A stretch of 64,000 nt of DNA, taken from the NCBI GenBank assembly GCA_026003895.1, contig BPIC01000003.1, positions 239,148-303,147 of the forward strand. The letters run 5' to 3'. Both the position numbers and the translations under genes were made by a program. The notes beneath the pieces were generated by a model. That model saw only the letters and a program-made list of their open reading frames with translations. It made no database searches and had not been told where the DNA came from. Shown here piece after piece: positions 8,509-18,826 of this stretch (positions are counted from its first letter, which is position 1; every line of letters starts with the position of its first letter). Origin of the DNA: Dehalococcoidia bacterium (GTDB taxonomy: Bacteria; Chloroflexota; Dehalococcoidia; SpSt-223).

Positions 8509-9177
8509 CTAGTCCCAACGCAGGCGCCGGACGATTTCCAAGAATCCAGCCACAATGCGGCCGGTGACACCCCAAATCACGTGGCTGCCGAACAGAAAGG
8601 CCGGCGAGACCATCACCAGACCATCCTGCTCACGTCGAGCGATCGTCTGGTTCGCAGGATTCAGCAAATCGGCGAGAGGAGCTTCAAACACCTCGGCCAC
8701 CTCGGATTCCTGCAGCGAATACCGCGGCCGCTCCAGCGCCACCCCAACAAACGGGGTGAGCGCAAAACGGCTGTTCGTTGCCACATCATCCAGCGCCCCA
8801 ATACAGTCAACGCTCGCCGGGTGGACGCCGATCTCCTCACAGGTCTCCCGAAGGGCAGTGTCCCAGAGGGTCCGATCGCGGGGCTCCCAGCGGCCACCAG
8901 GGAGCGCGATCTGCCCTTTATGCGTCGCGACATGCTCAGTGCGCCGCGTAAACACCAGCGCGAAGTCGTCTCCCTGTGGCACCAAGAGCGCCAGCACAGC
9001 CCCGACACGCAACTGGCTCCGTTCCTCGTCCGACAGGACAAACCGCTCCCGGTCACGGAGCGCAGCGGCAAGCCGCGCCGGCAAGTCGCTAATCGAGGTA
9101 GGCTCGCAGCCGTTTGCTCCGGCTCGGCGCGCGGAGCTTGCGTAGAGCTTTGGCTTCGATCTGGCGGATGCGCTCAC
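8509..9177 (-). CDS. NUDIX hydrolase, probable CoA pyrophosphatase
   Basis: The protein probably hydrolyses CoA or other nucleoside diphosphate derivatives in the cytosol. The NUDIX box lies near residues 94-118 of the longest form, with R110, E111, E114 and E115 ([11 protein letters not shown]), preceded by [11 protein letters not shown], the family signature of the CoA-pyrophosphatase branch. The ATG at 9177 overlaps the rpoD 3' end by 89 bases; a TTG at 9084 would avoid most of this and still keep the whole domain, but neither has a clear ribosome-binding site. It is the last gene of the ppdK-dnaG-rpoD series. Confidence 0.85.
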   Translation of the reverse strand: MSASARSKPKLYASSARRAGANGCEPTSISDLPARLAAALRDRERFVLSDEERSQLRVGAVLALLVPQGDDFALVFTRRTEHVATHKGQIALPGGRWEPRDRTLWDTALRETCEEIGVHPASVDCIGALDDVATNSRFALTPFVGVALERPRYSLQESEVAEVFEAPLADLLNPANQTIARREQDGLVMVSPAFLFGSHVIWGVTGRIVAGFLEIVRRLRWD

Positions 9178-10534
9178 GGGTCACCCCAAATTCCCGCCCC
9201 ACCTCTTCGAGCGTCCGCGAGCGGCCATCCTCCAAGCCATAGCGCAACCGCAGCACTTTCCGCTCCCGCGGTGGCAGCGTCTTGAGCGCACCGTCCACCT
9301 GCTCCTTCAACAGCTGCGCCGTGACCGCCTCTGGCGGGGCGATGACACTCTGATCCTCGATGAAATCGCCAAGATGGCTATCATCCTCCTCGCCGATCGG
9401 CGTTTCGAGCGAGATCGGCAACTGGGCCGCCTTCAAGATTTCATGAACCCGGTCGACCGGGATTTCGAGCTCTTCCGCGATCTCCTCTGCCGTCGGGTCC
9501 CGGCCAAACTGTTGCGTCAACATCCGCGAGGTGCGGATCAGCCGATTGATCGTCTCCACCATGTGGACGGGGATCCGGATGGTGCGCGATTGGTCGGCGA
9601 TCGCCCGGCTAATCGCCTGCCGGATCCACCACGTGGCATAGGTGGAAAACTTGAAGCCGCGCCGATAGTCAAACTTATCGACGGCACGGAGCAGCCCAAG
9701 GTTGCCTTCCTGAATAAGGTCGAGCATCGACATGCCGCGTCCGGCATAGCGCTTCGCCACCGAGACCACAAGACGCAGGTTCGCCTCCGTCAACGTGCGT
9801 TCGGCGGTTTCGGCTTCATACCGAATCCGCTCGAAGCGGCGGGCGATGGCAGCTTCTTGAGCGCGGACGCGTCCCCGGATAACCTCCTCGGAAGGGAAGC
9901 GGCGGCCGTCGTCGGTCAGCGCGGGATCCGCCAGCCAGCCGATCAGCTCGGGCGCAAGGAGGTGGATGTCGATCGAGTAGTGGAGGAACGCGGCTTCCGC
10001 TTCCTCTTCCGTGCAGCCGAGGCGAGCGGCCAGCCACCCAAGATCGGGCGGACTGCTCGAGCCAAGGAGATCACGCAGCGGCTCGCCGTAGACCGCTTCG
10101 ATAACCCGGGGCGGCTCCTCCCGGCCGATCATCTCCCAGAGTGCGCGGCGCAAGGTGCCAGCGGTGGCGATCTTCCCGTAAATGGCGAGGAAGACGTCGG
10201 TCGGGGTGGCCGGCTCAGAAAGCACCGCCGGCAGCGCCGATTCGATTTGGCTGAGGCGGCGGCCATCCTCGATCTGCCGGGCAAGCAGTTTCTCTTGGTC
10301 GGCGGTGAGCAGTGCCACTCGGCCGATCTCACGCAGATACATCCGCACCGGGTCGGAGCCACCTTCCGCTTCGAGATCGCCGAAATCGATCTCCCCCGGC
10401 TGGGCCACGAGATCGGGAGAGAGACTGAGCCCGGCCAGCGAGGTGGCCAGCATCGGACCATCAGCGGGCGATTCCCCGAGATCCTGAAGGTGCAGAGTGA
10501 CAAACTCTTGGACGTGGTCGCGGCTGTCGGACAT
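9089..10534 (-). CDS. rpoD: Primary sigma factor RpoD/SigA
   Basis: The 481-residue protein directs RNA polymerase to housekeeping promoters. Region 1.2 is at [18 protein letters not shown]. Region 2 contains [17 protein letters not shown] and the core/-10 segment [19 protein letters not shown]. Region 3 includes [13 protein letters not shown]. Region 4 has the helix-turn-helix [20 protein letters not shown] and ends in KALRKLR. A non-conserved block between 1.2 and 2.1 is about 150 residues. The ATG at 10534 is chosen because AAGGGGGGA lies ten bases before it and it overlaps the dnaG stop by one base; an ATG at 10567 lacks this. The dnaG-rpoD order is widespread in bacteria. Confidence 0.96.
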   Translation of the reverse strand: MSDSRDHVQEFVTLHLQDLGESPADGPMLATSLAGLSLSPDLVAQPGEIDFGDLEAEGGSDPVRMYLREIGRVALLTADQEKLLARQIEDGRRLSQIESALPAVLSEPATPTDVFLAIYGKIATAGTLRRALWEMIGREEPPRVIEAVYGEPLRDLLGSSSPPDLGWLAARLGCTEEEAEAAFLHYSIDIHLLAPELIGWLADPALTDDGRRFPSEEVIRGRVRAQEAAIARRFERIRYEAETAERTLTEANLRLVVSVAKRYAGRGMSMLDLIQEGNLGLLRAVDKFDYRRGFKFSTYATWWIRQAISRAIADQSRTIRIPVHMVETINRLIRTSRMLTQQFGRDPTAEEIAEELEIPVDRVHEILKAAQLPISLETPIGEEDDSHLGDFIEDQSVIAPPEAVTAQLLKEQVDGALKTLPPRERKVLRLRYGLEDGRSRTLEEVGREFGVTRERIRQIEAKALRKLRAPSRSKRLRAYLD

Positions 10535-12301
10535 CAGCGCTCCCCCCTTTGCTCCCGCGCTTTCCACACGGAGAGAAGTCGGCCGGCTTCGTCACCGGCC
10601 ATCGCAAGCTGGTCTGGGGCCTCGGCCGCGGCGGCGCCGCCGAGGATGTTTCGTCGGTGATACCGGTCGCGAAGTTTGGCGGCCACCTCCCGGAGCGCCT
10701 GCTCGGCGTTTTCCTCCGTGACGCCGTGCAACGGAAAGGTAGCAATCCGAACCTTCAATTCGCCAAGAGTCTCGTCATCAGCAGTTCGATTTTCGAACAG
10801 CCGCCGCTCGGCCACCCCCTCGAACAGCTCGGCGGTCAGTCCGACAGCGCCGGGGTCGAGCGCGGGAAAGCGTGCCAACAGCGCGAGGGCATAGTGCTCG
10901 CGCGTCCGCTCCGGCGAGAACTTGATCGGCGCCGGAGCGGGGGGCGGCGCCGTGCCGCGCAGGACCGGGCGCGGCGGCGCCTGCTGCGCGAGCAAGATCC
11001 GTGGGTCGACGCCAAGCGCCCCCGCCAGCCGCTGAATGTAGCCGGCGCGCGCGATGGCGTCGGGCACTTGGCGGATTGCCGGCAGGAGCAATCGTGCCGC
11101 CCGCGCGGCAGCCGCGGGATCAGCCGGGTCCACGCCCTCGAGCACAGCCGCAAAGAGATGCTCCACCACAGGTCGTGCTTCCGCCACCAGCGCCCGCCAG
11201 CGCCCCGGCTCGCGGCGAAACACCTCGTCCGGGTCTTTCCCAACCGGCAGTGCGATGACGCGCAGATCAACGTCACTGGCAGCGGTAAAGCGAACAACGC
11301 CGCGCCAATCGACGACCGGCGCAACGGCCTCCTCAGCGGCAGACTGAACAACCTCTAGACCACGCAGCGTCGCCTCCCGACCGGCAGCGTCGGCGTCGAG
11401 CGCGAGCACAATCCGCTTGGTCAGGCGGACGAGTTGGCGCACCTGCCGGTCGGTCAGCGCGGTGCCAAGCTGAGCGACGACATTGCGCTCGCCCGCCTGA
11501 TGGGCGCTGATCGCGTCAAAATAGCCCTCGACGATGATCGCTTGATCCGCCTGCTGGATCGCCCGCGCCGCCAGATCGAGCGCAAAGAGGGTGCTGCCCT
11601 TGCTGAACAGCGGCGTCTCGGGCGAATTCAGGTACTTCGGCTGATCGTCCGGCGCGAGCGCCCGCGCCCCGAAGGCAATTGGCTTGCCCTCGCGGTTGCG
11701 GATCGGGATGACCACGCGGTTGCGGAAGCGGTCGTAGAGACGCTCCCGCGGTTCGCGCTCGATCGCGAGGCCAGCGGTGACAATCTCGGCGGGCGTATAG
11801 CCAAGCCCGCCGAGATAGCGGAGCAAGGAATCCCAGCCGGCCGGAGCGTAGCCAATGCCGAACTCCTCAATTGTCCGGCGTTCGATGCCACGCTCGGCGA
11901 GATACTGTCGCGCCCGCTCGCCAGCGGGAGCGAGCAACTGATCGCGAAAGTAAGCGGCCGCCGCCTCGGTCAACGCTTCCAGTCGATTCCGGCGCTCCTT
12001 GGCGGTCGGGTCGGTCGAACGCTCGGGGAGCACGACGCCCGCTTGGGCGGCCAGCTTGCGCAGCGCCTCGCCGAAGCTCAGCCCTTCCTGACGCATCACG
12101 AAGTCGAACCCGCTGCCATCCGCGCCGCAGCCGAAGCAGTGGAACGACCATGTGTCCGGATAGACGGTGAAGGAAGGCGACCGATCGTCGTGAAACGGAC
12201 AGCGACCGAGAAAGCCGCGTCCAGATTTGCGCAAGGTGACATAGGGCGACACGAGGTCGACGATTGTCGAGGCGCGCCTTGATCTCCTCGATCGCCGTCA
12301 C
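10534..12301 (-). CDS. dnaG: DNA primase DnaG, apparent frameshift near the 5' end
   Basis: DnaG makes RNA primers at the replication fork. The main frame (10534-12252, from a GTG) has the zinc motif C18-P-F-H21 and C39-x-x-C42, and a TOPRIM core with [10 protein letters not shown] and LALDADAAG. Primases normally begin about 17-20 residues earlier with an (I)[16 protein letters not shown] segment. That start exists here, in another frame: GTG at 12301 behind GGGGAGGA gives [12 protein letters not shown], and removal of one T at 12264-12265 joins it to [11 protein letters not shown]. So there is one extra base, either a sequencing error or a real mutation bypassed by the internal GTG. It sits between ppdK and rpoD. 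Confidence 0.88.
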
Positions 12302-12335
12302 CGTCGCGCCTGTCCTCCCCGTCTCATGCTGTCAC

Positions 12336-15116
12336 TCAGCGGTCACGCTCGCGGGCGCTGAGCGCCGCTTGTGCCGCCGCCAACCGAGCGACCGGCACCC
12401 GGAAAGGCGAGCAGGAGACGTAGTCCAAACCGTTTGCGTGGAAGAAGGCGATACTCGCCGGGTCGCCGCCGTGCTCGCCGCAGACGCCCAGTTGCAAGCT
12501 CGGCTTGACGCGACGCCCCTCCTGAACGGCGAGCGCGATCAGCTTGCCAACACCCGCTTGATCGAGCTGCTGGAAGGGGTTGAAGGGGAGCACCTTGCGG
12601 TTGACGTAGTGCAGCAAGAACTTGCCTTCGGCGTCATCGCGCGAAATCGCCATGGTCATCTGGGTCAAGTCGTTGGTGCCGAACGAGAAAAACTCGGCGT
12701 ACTGCGCGATTTCACCGGCGGTGAGGGCGGCGCGCGGGACCTCGATCATCGTCCCGAACTGGTAGGGGATCTGGAGGCGGCGCTTCTCTTGGACGTCGCG
12801 GGCAACCGCTTCGAGCCGCTCGCGGACCAGCTTCAGCTCGTTGACATGGCCAACGAGCGGGATCATGATCTCGGCGTGGACGGGGATCCGCTCGGCGATG
12901 AGATCCCCGGCGGCGTTCAGTATCGCCCGCACCTGCATGGCGTAGATATCTGGATAGAGGATGCCGAGCCGGCAGCCGCGCAGGCCGAGCATGGGATTCG
13001 CCTCGCGCAGTTCCTCGACGGTCGCCAGCGTGGCGCGCAACTCGGCGAGCTCGTCCGTGCCGCTCCCCTCGCGCTCCACTTGCTCGATCCGGCGAACGAG
13101 ATCCTCGTGACGCGGCAGGAACTCATGGAGCGGCGGATCGAGGAGGCGAATAACGGTCGGCCGGCCGGCCATTACGCGCAAGATGCCACGAAAATCGTCG
13201 GTCTGGACGCGCTCGAGCTGCTCGATCGCCTCTCGATACAAGCGAACGGCCTCGTGCTGACGCGCGACGGCGAGGGCAGCCGGGCGCTCGCTGGCGGGCA
13301 GCGCTTCGACCCGCTCCAACTCGGCTTGGGCAGCGCGGGCGTTCAGGATCAGCTGGCGGACCACCGGGAGCCGCTCTTCCTCAAAGAACATATGCTCGGT
13401 CCGGCAGAGGCCGATGCCTTCGGCGCCAAACTGGACGGCGCGGTCCGCATCCCGCGGATAGTCGGCATTCGCCCACACGCCGAGGCGGCGAATCTCGTCG
13501 GCCCAGCCGAGCAAGGTCCGAAGATCCGTCAGCTCGGCGAACGGCCGGTCGATCGTGGGAATGCGCCCGATGAACACCTCGCCCGTGGTGCCGTCGATCG
13601 AGAGCTCGTCTCCCTCGTGGAGGATCCGACCGTCGACGCCGAACGTGCTGGCCTCCAGATCGACGTTCAACGCCTCGGTGCCGGCAACGCAGGGTTTGCC
13701 AAGCCCGCGCGCCACCACCGCGGCGTGGCTGGTTGCGCCGCCGCGGGCAGTGAGCACGCCCTCAGCAACAATCATGCCGTGTACGTCGTCGGGGTTCGTC
13801 TCCGGGCGGACGAGGACCACGCGCCGGCCGCGATGCGCCCATTCCACTGCCTTATCGGCGGTGAGCACTGCGACACCCGTCGCCGCGCCGGGTGAGGCGT
13901 TCAAACCTTTGGCGAGCAAGCGTCCTTCGGCGATCGCGGCCGCCTTGGCGGTCTCGTCGAAGCGGGGCAAGAGGATTTGAACGACCTGCTCGGGCTCGAC
14001 GCGCTGCACGGCTTCCTGCTTGGTGATCAATCCCTCGCCGACCATGTCGACCGCGATCCTGACGGCAGCATCGGCGGTGCGCTTCGCCGCGCGGGTCTGG
14101 AGGATGTAGAGCTTCCCACGCTCGATCGTGAACTCGATGTCTTGGGCATCGCGATAATGGTGTTCGAGCCGGTTGGCGATCTCGACGAGCTGCTGATAGA
14201 GCACGGGAAACTCGACTTCGAGTTCATCAATCCGCTTCGGGGTGCGGATGCCGGCGACGACGTCCTCGCCTTGGGCGTTGAAGAGGATCTCGCCATAGAG
14301 CCGTCGCTCGCCGGTGGAGGGGTTGCGGGTGAACGCAACGCCGCTTCCGCTGTCGTCGCCCAGATTACCGAAGACCATCGTCTGGACGTTCACGGCAGTG
14401 CCGAGGTCATGCGGGATTTTGTTGAATTCGCGGTAGGCGACCGCCCGCGGATTGTTCCACGAGAGGAAGACGGCTTCGATGGCGAGCCGCAGTTGCTCGA
14501 AGGGGTCGCGCGGGAACTCCTTCCCCGTCTCGGCGCGGACCGCGTCGAGATAGCGCTCCGCGACATGGCGCAGGGCGTCGGCTGTTAGCTCGGTGTCGAG
14601 GCGGACGCCCGCCGTCCGCTTGGCTTCGTCGAGGATGGCCTCAAACCGCTCGGCCGGAAGATCCAGAACGACTTTGCCAAACATCTGGATGAAGCGGCGC
14701 CATGCGTCGTAGGCGAAGCGCGGATTGCCCGTCAATGCGCTCAGGCCTTGGAGAGTCTCTTCATTCAAGCCGAGGTTGAGGACCGTGTCCATCATGCCGG
14801 GCATGGAGAACTTCGCGCCCGAGCGGACGGAAACGAGCAGCGGATTCTGTCGGTCGCCGAAGCGTTTCCCGGTCGCCTGCTCGATGGCATGGAGCGCCTT
14901 GAGGGTCTGCTCCCACATCCCAGGAGGAAACACGCCACCGGACGTGGTGTAGGCAATACAGGCGGTCGTGGTGATGGTGAATCCGGGCGGGACGGGTAGC
15001 CCGACGTTGCTCATTTCGGCGAGGCCCGCTCCCTTGCCACCGAGCAGGTCCCGCATCGACGCGTTGCCTTCGTTGAAGAGGTACACCCACTTCGTCTCGG
15101 TGGCAGCGCTGACCAT
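12336..15116 (-). CDS. ppdK: Pyruvate, phosphate dikinase
   Basis: PpdK interconverts pyruvate, ATP and phosphate with phosphoenolpyruvate, AMP and pyrophosphate. The 926-residue protein has the ATP-grasp start (LFNEGNASMRDLLGGKGAGL), the swivelling phosphohistidine domain (GGATSHAAVVARGLGKPCV) and the C-terminal PEP-binding barrel with FGTNDLTQMTMA and GVCGEHGGDP. The length is normal to slightly long. It is upstream of dnaG by 34 bases and could be the first gene of the operon. Confidence 0.96.
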   Translation of the reverse strand: MVSAATETKWVYLFNEGNASMRDLLGGKGAGLAEMSNVGLPVPPGFTITTTACIAYTTSGGVFPPGMWEQTLKALHAIEQATGKRFGDRQNPLLVSVRSGAKFSMPGMMDTVLNLGLNEETLQGLSALTGNPRFAYDAWRRFIQMFGKVVLDLPAERFEAILDEAKRTAGVRLDTELTADALRHVAERYLDAVRAETGKEFPRDPFEQLRLAIEAVFLSWNNPRAVAYREFNKIPHDLGTAVNVQTMVFGNLGDDSGSGVAFTRNPSTGERRLYGEILFNAQGEDVVAGIRTPKRIDELEVEFPVLYQQLVEIANRLEHHYRDAQDIEFTIERGKLYILQTRAAKRTADAAVRIAVDMVGEGLITKQEAVQRVEPEQVVQILLPRFDETAKAAAIAEGRLLAKGLNASPGAATGVAVLTADKAVEWAHRGRRVVLVRPETNPDDVHGMIVAEGVLTARGGATSHAAVVARGLGKPCVAGTEALNVDLEASTFGVDGRILHEGDELSIDGTTGEVFIGRIPTIDRPFAELTDLRTLLGWADEIRRLGVWANADYPRDADRAVQFGAEGIGLCRTEHMFFEEERLPVVRQLILNARAAQAELERVEALPASERPAALAVARQHEAVRLYREAIEQLERVQTDDFRGILRVMAGRPTVIRLLDPPLHEFLPRHEDLVRRIEQVEREGSGTDELAELRATLATVEELREANPMLGLRGCRLGILYPDIYAMQVRAILNAAGDLIAERIPVHAEIMIPLVGHVNELKLVRERLEAVARDVQEKRRLQIPYQFGTMIEVPRAALTAGEIAQYAEFFSFGTNDLTQMTMAISRDDAEGKFLLHYVNRKVLPFNPFQQLDQAGVGKLIALAVQEGRRVKPSLQLGVCGEHGGDPASIAFFHANGLDYVSCSPFRVPVARLAAAQAALSARERDR

Positions 15117-15843
15117 CGAAGAGCCTCCGTTGTGTCGCGTCCGACTCCTATGTCGAACGTTCCTGACAGACCCGAGAGTTGCCGGCGCGGATCTCGGCCG
15201 GCCCGGCGCGCCAGTATACCATGGTCAGTCGCGTGGGCGACCCGACGGCGGGAACTTCCGTCGCCTTCCGATCCTCGGAGTGCGTGGCGGCCGCGCCGAG
15301 GACGAAGCGGCGGAGCGCTTTCGCCCCGGCTCAGCACGTGGATCCGTGGCCGGCCTCGACCTAGCGGCAACCGTCGGTGCAATCAGCCGAGCAGGAGTCA
15401 ACCGCCCCGAGAGACGCCGCTGTGCCGGCGCTGCCGCCGAGGCACAACGAGTGCGCTCCCCGGAGAGCGCCCCCAAAGCGGGAGCCGCACTGAGGGACAC
15501 GGGAACTCGAACGTTGCCTGCGAGTCTGAGACGAGGCTGCGAAACTTCGGTCCTGGATCCGGCGGCACCCTCCAAACGCTTGGCCGGTCGTGACGCAGCT
15601 TGAGGTCACTTCCCCGGAGGCGGATGCCGCGGGACCCGATCCTCGGCTCGCCCGTTGGCGAAGGACACCCGCCTCGGGTCGCTCGTCTTCCCGCTTGGCA
15701 AGCCAGCTTTCGCAGCAGATCGGCACGGACACACTGCGAGATGCAGCCTGCGCGACGTCGAAGACGCTGCTGGTGTCACGGAACTCTGCCCGAGTGTTAG
15801 TGTCGGACTCGCCAATCGGAGGAGGAGGGAGGCCGATGAACTA

Positions 15844-15866
15844 GGCCTGCCGCGCTGCGGCAGGCC
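15844..15866 (+). repeat. Perfect 10-bp hairpin, three-base loop
   Basis: GGCCTGCCGC at 15844-15853 pairs with 15857-15866. It follows the TAG at 15842-15844 and precedes two more hairpins. No U tract follows, so it is not a standard terminator on its own. Confidence 0.7.
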
Positions 15867-15909
15867 GGCCGCGGACGAAGCCGGCCTTGAAGTCGTACTG
15901 CCTACAGTA

Positions 15910-15949
15910 CGCCTCGTGTGCTAATCCCCTCTGACGAGGCGTTTCTTTT
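15910..15949 (+). terminator. Rho-independent terminator facing right
   Basis: Arms CGCCTCGT (15910-15917) and ACGAGGCG (15934-15941) are followed by TTTCTTTT. On the opposite strand the arm is followed by TACTGTAGG, so the polarity is rightward. The only + strand sequence in front of it is the non-coding 15.1-15.9 kb region. It also stands just beyond the leftward res stop codon, where it may serve weakly in both directions. Confidence 0.65.
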
Positions 15950-15960
15950 GAACGGTGATC

Positions 15961-18807
15961 CTATCGGGACAGACTCGCACCGGCCCTTGCGGTGTTCTCG
16001 ATTAAATCGCGGATCTCTCCGGGATTTTTCGCCACAGCGTACCGCCAATGCCCAAAGGTGCCGTGAGCGTTGACCGCCTCGGTCCATTCATCGAGATACC
16101 GGTGCTTGACCTGATCCTGCTCGGTGTTCTGCCCCTTGGTTTCCAGCACCAGCATTTCGCCGCTGGTGAGGCGCACCAGAAAATCTGGCCGGTACTTGCG
16201 CACCACGCCGCGATAGACGTAGAGCACCTCGAAGCCCAGATGGTCGTTCTTCACCCACGCAGCCACCGCATCGGAATCATCCAGCACGAACGCATCTGAC
16301 GCTTCCCACGTGCTGTCGTACGTGCAGACATTGATGTGCGACTTGCGCGTTCGCTCGCACGGCTTGCCCGTGTACCACGTGCGCATATCTCCCGTGGAGC
16401 GGATGGGATGATCGCAGTCAAACACCGGGATCAGCCGCTCGGAGTTCTCCTGTCGCACCGCATCCCACACGTGTTGAACAACACGGGACATGTTGAGCGT
16501 GATGATCAAGCGCCGGCGCAGTTCATCTTGGTAGAACAACGGCGGAGAGATGACAATCCGGTCGGACCGAATAAACTGTTCGACGATCCGTACCAACTGC
16601 GCCAGCAAGACTTCACGGCTCCCTTTCCAAGCCTGCTTCATCTGGTCGAAGACATCCCGCGCTGTCTCGAAGATGATGCGCTGGGTGCGGAACTCCCGTG
16701 CCAAGCGCTCCAGCTCGATGCGACTTATCTTGGTCACATCCGGCTTGCCTTCGAGGATCGGCGCCATCTCCGCCACCTGTGCCGTCTGTGCCGCGTCCAG
16801 CTCCAACGGCGTCGCCTTCGACCAATCCAACCTGAGCACGGGTTGAAACACGCGCTCGATACGCACCACGTTCGGCCAGAGGATTTCGAACCCCGCTTTG
16901 GCCGGATCGGGTTCGACTGCGGTCTTGGGCGTTGGGGGCGGCAGCGGGCCGTCTTCTCCACCCTCATGCGGCAAAAAGGTGAACGGTACGCCGAAGATGT
17001 TGACGTACTCCGGCTCGAACAGCTCCGTTTCAGGATTCGCCTCATAGGATGTGCGCCTTAGGCCGCGACCCACCACCTGCTCGCAGAGCAACTGGCTGGT
17101 GAATGCCCGCAGACCCATGATGTGGGTGACCGTCTTCGCGTCCCACCCCTCGGAGAGCATGCCGACGGAGATGACGTTCTGAATCTTCTCGCCGGGCTGT
17201 CCGACCTTGCCCACCGTGTCCACCGTCTGACGAAGGCGCTCCGCCTGTTCAGCCTTGGTCAACTTGCGTTCCACCGGACCATTGCCTTCCAGTTGCTCCC
17301 CGTCCTCGTTTTCGGTTGGCGTCTCACTAGGCCCAGCGGATTCTTCGCGTGCTTCCGCCACGTCGAGCACCTTGGAGTCGATATGAAGGATGCGCTCCGG
17401 GTCGCACAGCTCGTCGATGTGGATACGGCGCGAATCGAAGGCGTGCTTCACGCGCGCCGCCGTCTCGGTGCGGTTGCAGACAGTGATCATGACCGGCGGC
17501 GTGGGGATCCCCGCGGCGCGCCACTTCTTCCACGCCTCGCGCCAGTCGTAGCCCAGCAGGTAGTAGGCGTTGAGCACGAGGTCTGGCAGCGGCTCCTCCG
17601 GCGATGCACGCCGGTTGAGGTCGTCTTTCACCTCCGGGTCGTTGTAGATGTGGTAGAGGCGAGACTTGTAGTTCTTGGCATCGGGCACAGCATCGTCGCG
17701 CACCACCACGCGCGGGGTCTTAACTAACCCCGACTCGATGGCGTCGTTTAGCCCAAAGTCGCTCACGATCCAGCCGAAGAGCGCCTCCTCGCTGCTTTGC
17801 CTCCCAGATGGGGTAAAGGGCGTGGCGGAGAAGTCGTAGCAGGTGAGGATGCCGCGCGATCGGTGGAGCCGATCCAGCCCACCGATCCACACCGTGGCCT
17901 CCGCGGCACTGTCCTTCAGAGCGCGCGTGCGAAGATTCTTACCCTCGGCCTCCAGGTTGACTCGCCACGCATGGTGCGCCTCGTCGTTGATGACGAGGAT
18001 GTTACGTGCGTTGGCCATCTCGCCCAGCACCTCGCGGGCGTAAGCCTCGTCGCTCTTCACGCCGCGCTTGTCCACGCTTCTGCGCTTCCTGACCTGCTCT
18101 TCGTTCTCCCACGCGAGGGCGTGCCAGTTACGGACGAGGACCTTTCCCTGCCGGAGCTTCTCGAGGAGGGCCGAGGGCACAATGTTGAATGCCTCGTAGT
18201 AGTTGCCAGCTCCGGCCGGCTCCAGCACTGCCAGTCGCTTTCTCACCGTCAGCCCGGGCGCGATGACCAACACGTTCTTCGAGAAACGCGTGTCCTGCGG
18301 ATTTGCCACCTTGTTGAGGATGTGCCACGCGATCGTCATCGCCATGACGACGGTCTTGCCCGAGCCTGTCGCCATCTTGCAGCATTGCCGGACGAAGTCC
18401 CCCCCGTCCCCGGGGATTTCGATGCCCACCCGCTCAGCTGCGGGCGCTTCCACCAACCAGATGAGCGTCTCCACGGCTTCCAACTGACAGAAGAAAAAGC
18501 GCCGCGCCTCAAACTCCTCCGGGTCGCGCCAGTGCTTCAAGAGGCGCCTCGTGATGCTGGAGACGCCCGGGTAGTCAGCCTCGCGCCAGTCCTTCACGCG
18601 CGGGCGAATCTGGTTGACGAGCGGAATCTCGACGAAAACGCCCGGATCGTCGAAGGCGCGCGACTCGCCCGAGGCTACCACGTAGCCCGCCGGGCGGCGC
18701 TCGTCCATAAGTTCGAAAGTGCGCATCTCGCGGTCGTAGCGCCAGTGCCTCTGCGGCTCCTTGAATGGCGAGTTGATGATGAGCCGGTCGATGGTGGTTC
18801 GTGCCAT
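15961..18807 (-). CDS. Type III-like restriction subunit (DEAD/DEAH helicase-nuclease)
   Basis: This 948-residue protein is the ATP-dependent restriction partner of the methyltransferase encoded upstream. It has Walker A T147GSGKT152, a DEAH box near residue 274 (VINDEAHHAW), a C-terminal RecA lobe with VGRGLRR, and a terminal PD-(D/E)xK nuclease (YRPDFLVRL then VLETKGQ). It appears intact. The start ATG at 18807 is 19 bases from the DUF2283 stop. Type III Res enzymes translocate or slide on DNA and cut beside unmethylated sites; the recognition site here is unknown. A homologous phage-defence helicase-nuclease cannot be excluded. Confidence 0.9.
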   Translation of the reverse strand: MARTTIDRLIINSPFKEPQRHWRYDREMRTFELMDERRPAGYVVASGESRAFDDPGVFVEIPLVNQIRPRVKDWREADYPGVSSITRRLLKHWRDPEEFEARRFFFCQLEAVETLIWLVEAPAAERVGIEIPGDGGDFVRQCCKMATGSGKTVVMAMTIAWHILNKVANPQDTRFSKNVLVIAPGLTVRKRLAVLEPAGAGNYYEAFNIVPSALLEKLRQGKVLVRNWHALAWENEEQVRKRRSVDKRGVKSDEAYAREVLGEMANARNILVINDEAHHAWRVNLEAEGKNLRTRALKDSAAEATVWIGGLDRLHRSRGILTCYDFSATPFTPSGRQSSEEALFGWIVSDFGLNDAIESGLVKTPRVVVRDDAVPDAKNYKSRLYHIYNDPEVKDDLNRRASPEEPLPDLVLNAYYLLGYDWREAWKKWRAAGIPTPPVMITVCNRTETAARVKHAFDSRRIHIDELCDPERILHIDSKVLDVAEAREESAGPSETPTENEDGEQLEGNGPVERKLTKAEQAERLRQTVDTVGKVGQPGEKIQNVISVGMLSEGWDAKTVTHIMGLRAFTSQLLCEQVVGRGLRRTSYEANPETELFEPEYVNIFGVPFTFLPHEGGEDGPLPPPTPKTAVEPDPAKAGFEILWPNVVRIERVFQPVLRLDWSKATPLELDAAQTAQVAEMAPILEGKPDVTKISRIELERLAREFRTQRIIFETARDVFDQMKQAWKGSREVLLAQLVRIVEQFIRSDRIVISPPLFYQDELRRRLIITLNMSRVVQHVWDAVRQENSERLIPVFDCDHPIRSTGDMRTWYTGKPCERTRKSHINVCTYDSTWEASDAFVLDDSDAVAAWVKNDHLGFEVLYVYRGVVRKYRPDFLVRLTSGEMLVLETKGQNTEQDQVKHRYLDEWTEAVNAHGTFGHWRYAVAKNPGEIRDLIENTARAGASLSR

Positions 18808-18826
18808 TGCAAGACCGCTCGCCGCT

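Larger units (their letters stand above)
15117..15960. other. 844-base region without a recognisable gene
   Basis: No frame shows protein-like composition or a known motif. On the + strand a run GGAGGAGGAGGG (about 15820) precedes ATG AAC TAG, a two-codon frame, and then three inverted repeats: 15844-15866, 15894-15909 (GTACTG and CAGTAC) and the terminator at 15910-15949. The left part presumably holds the leftward ppdK promoter, but no clear boxes were found. I saw no RNase P, tmRNA or SRP RNA signature. Confidence 0.5.

Noticed and set aside
8074..9285. A 403-codon rightward frame over the NUDIX gene
   Set aside because: It is antisense to a gene with clear NUDIX motifs and has biased, motif-free composition.
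12264..13895. A 543-codon rightward frame over ppdK
   Set aside because: It mirrors a well-conserved enzyme on the other strand; long antisense frames are expected at this GC content.
15117..15960. RNase P RNA, tmRNA or SRP RNA in the long gap
   Set aside because: None of their conserved sequence blocks could be found on either strand by eye.
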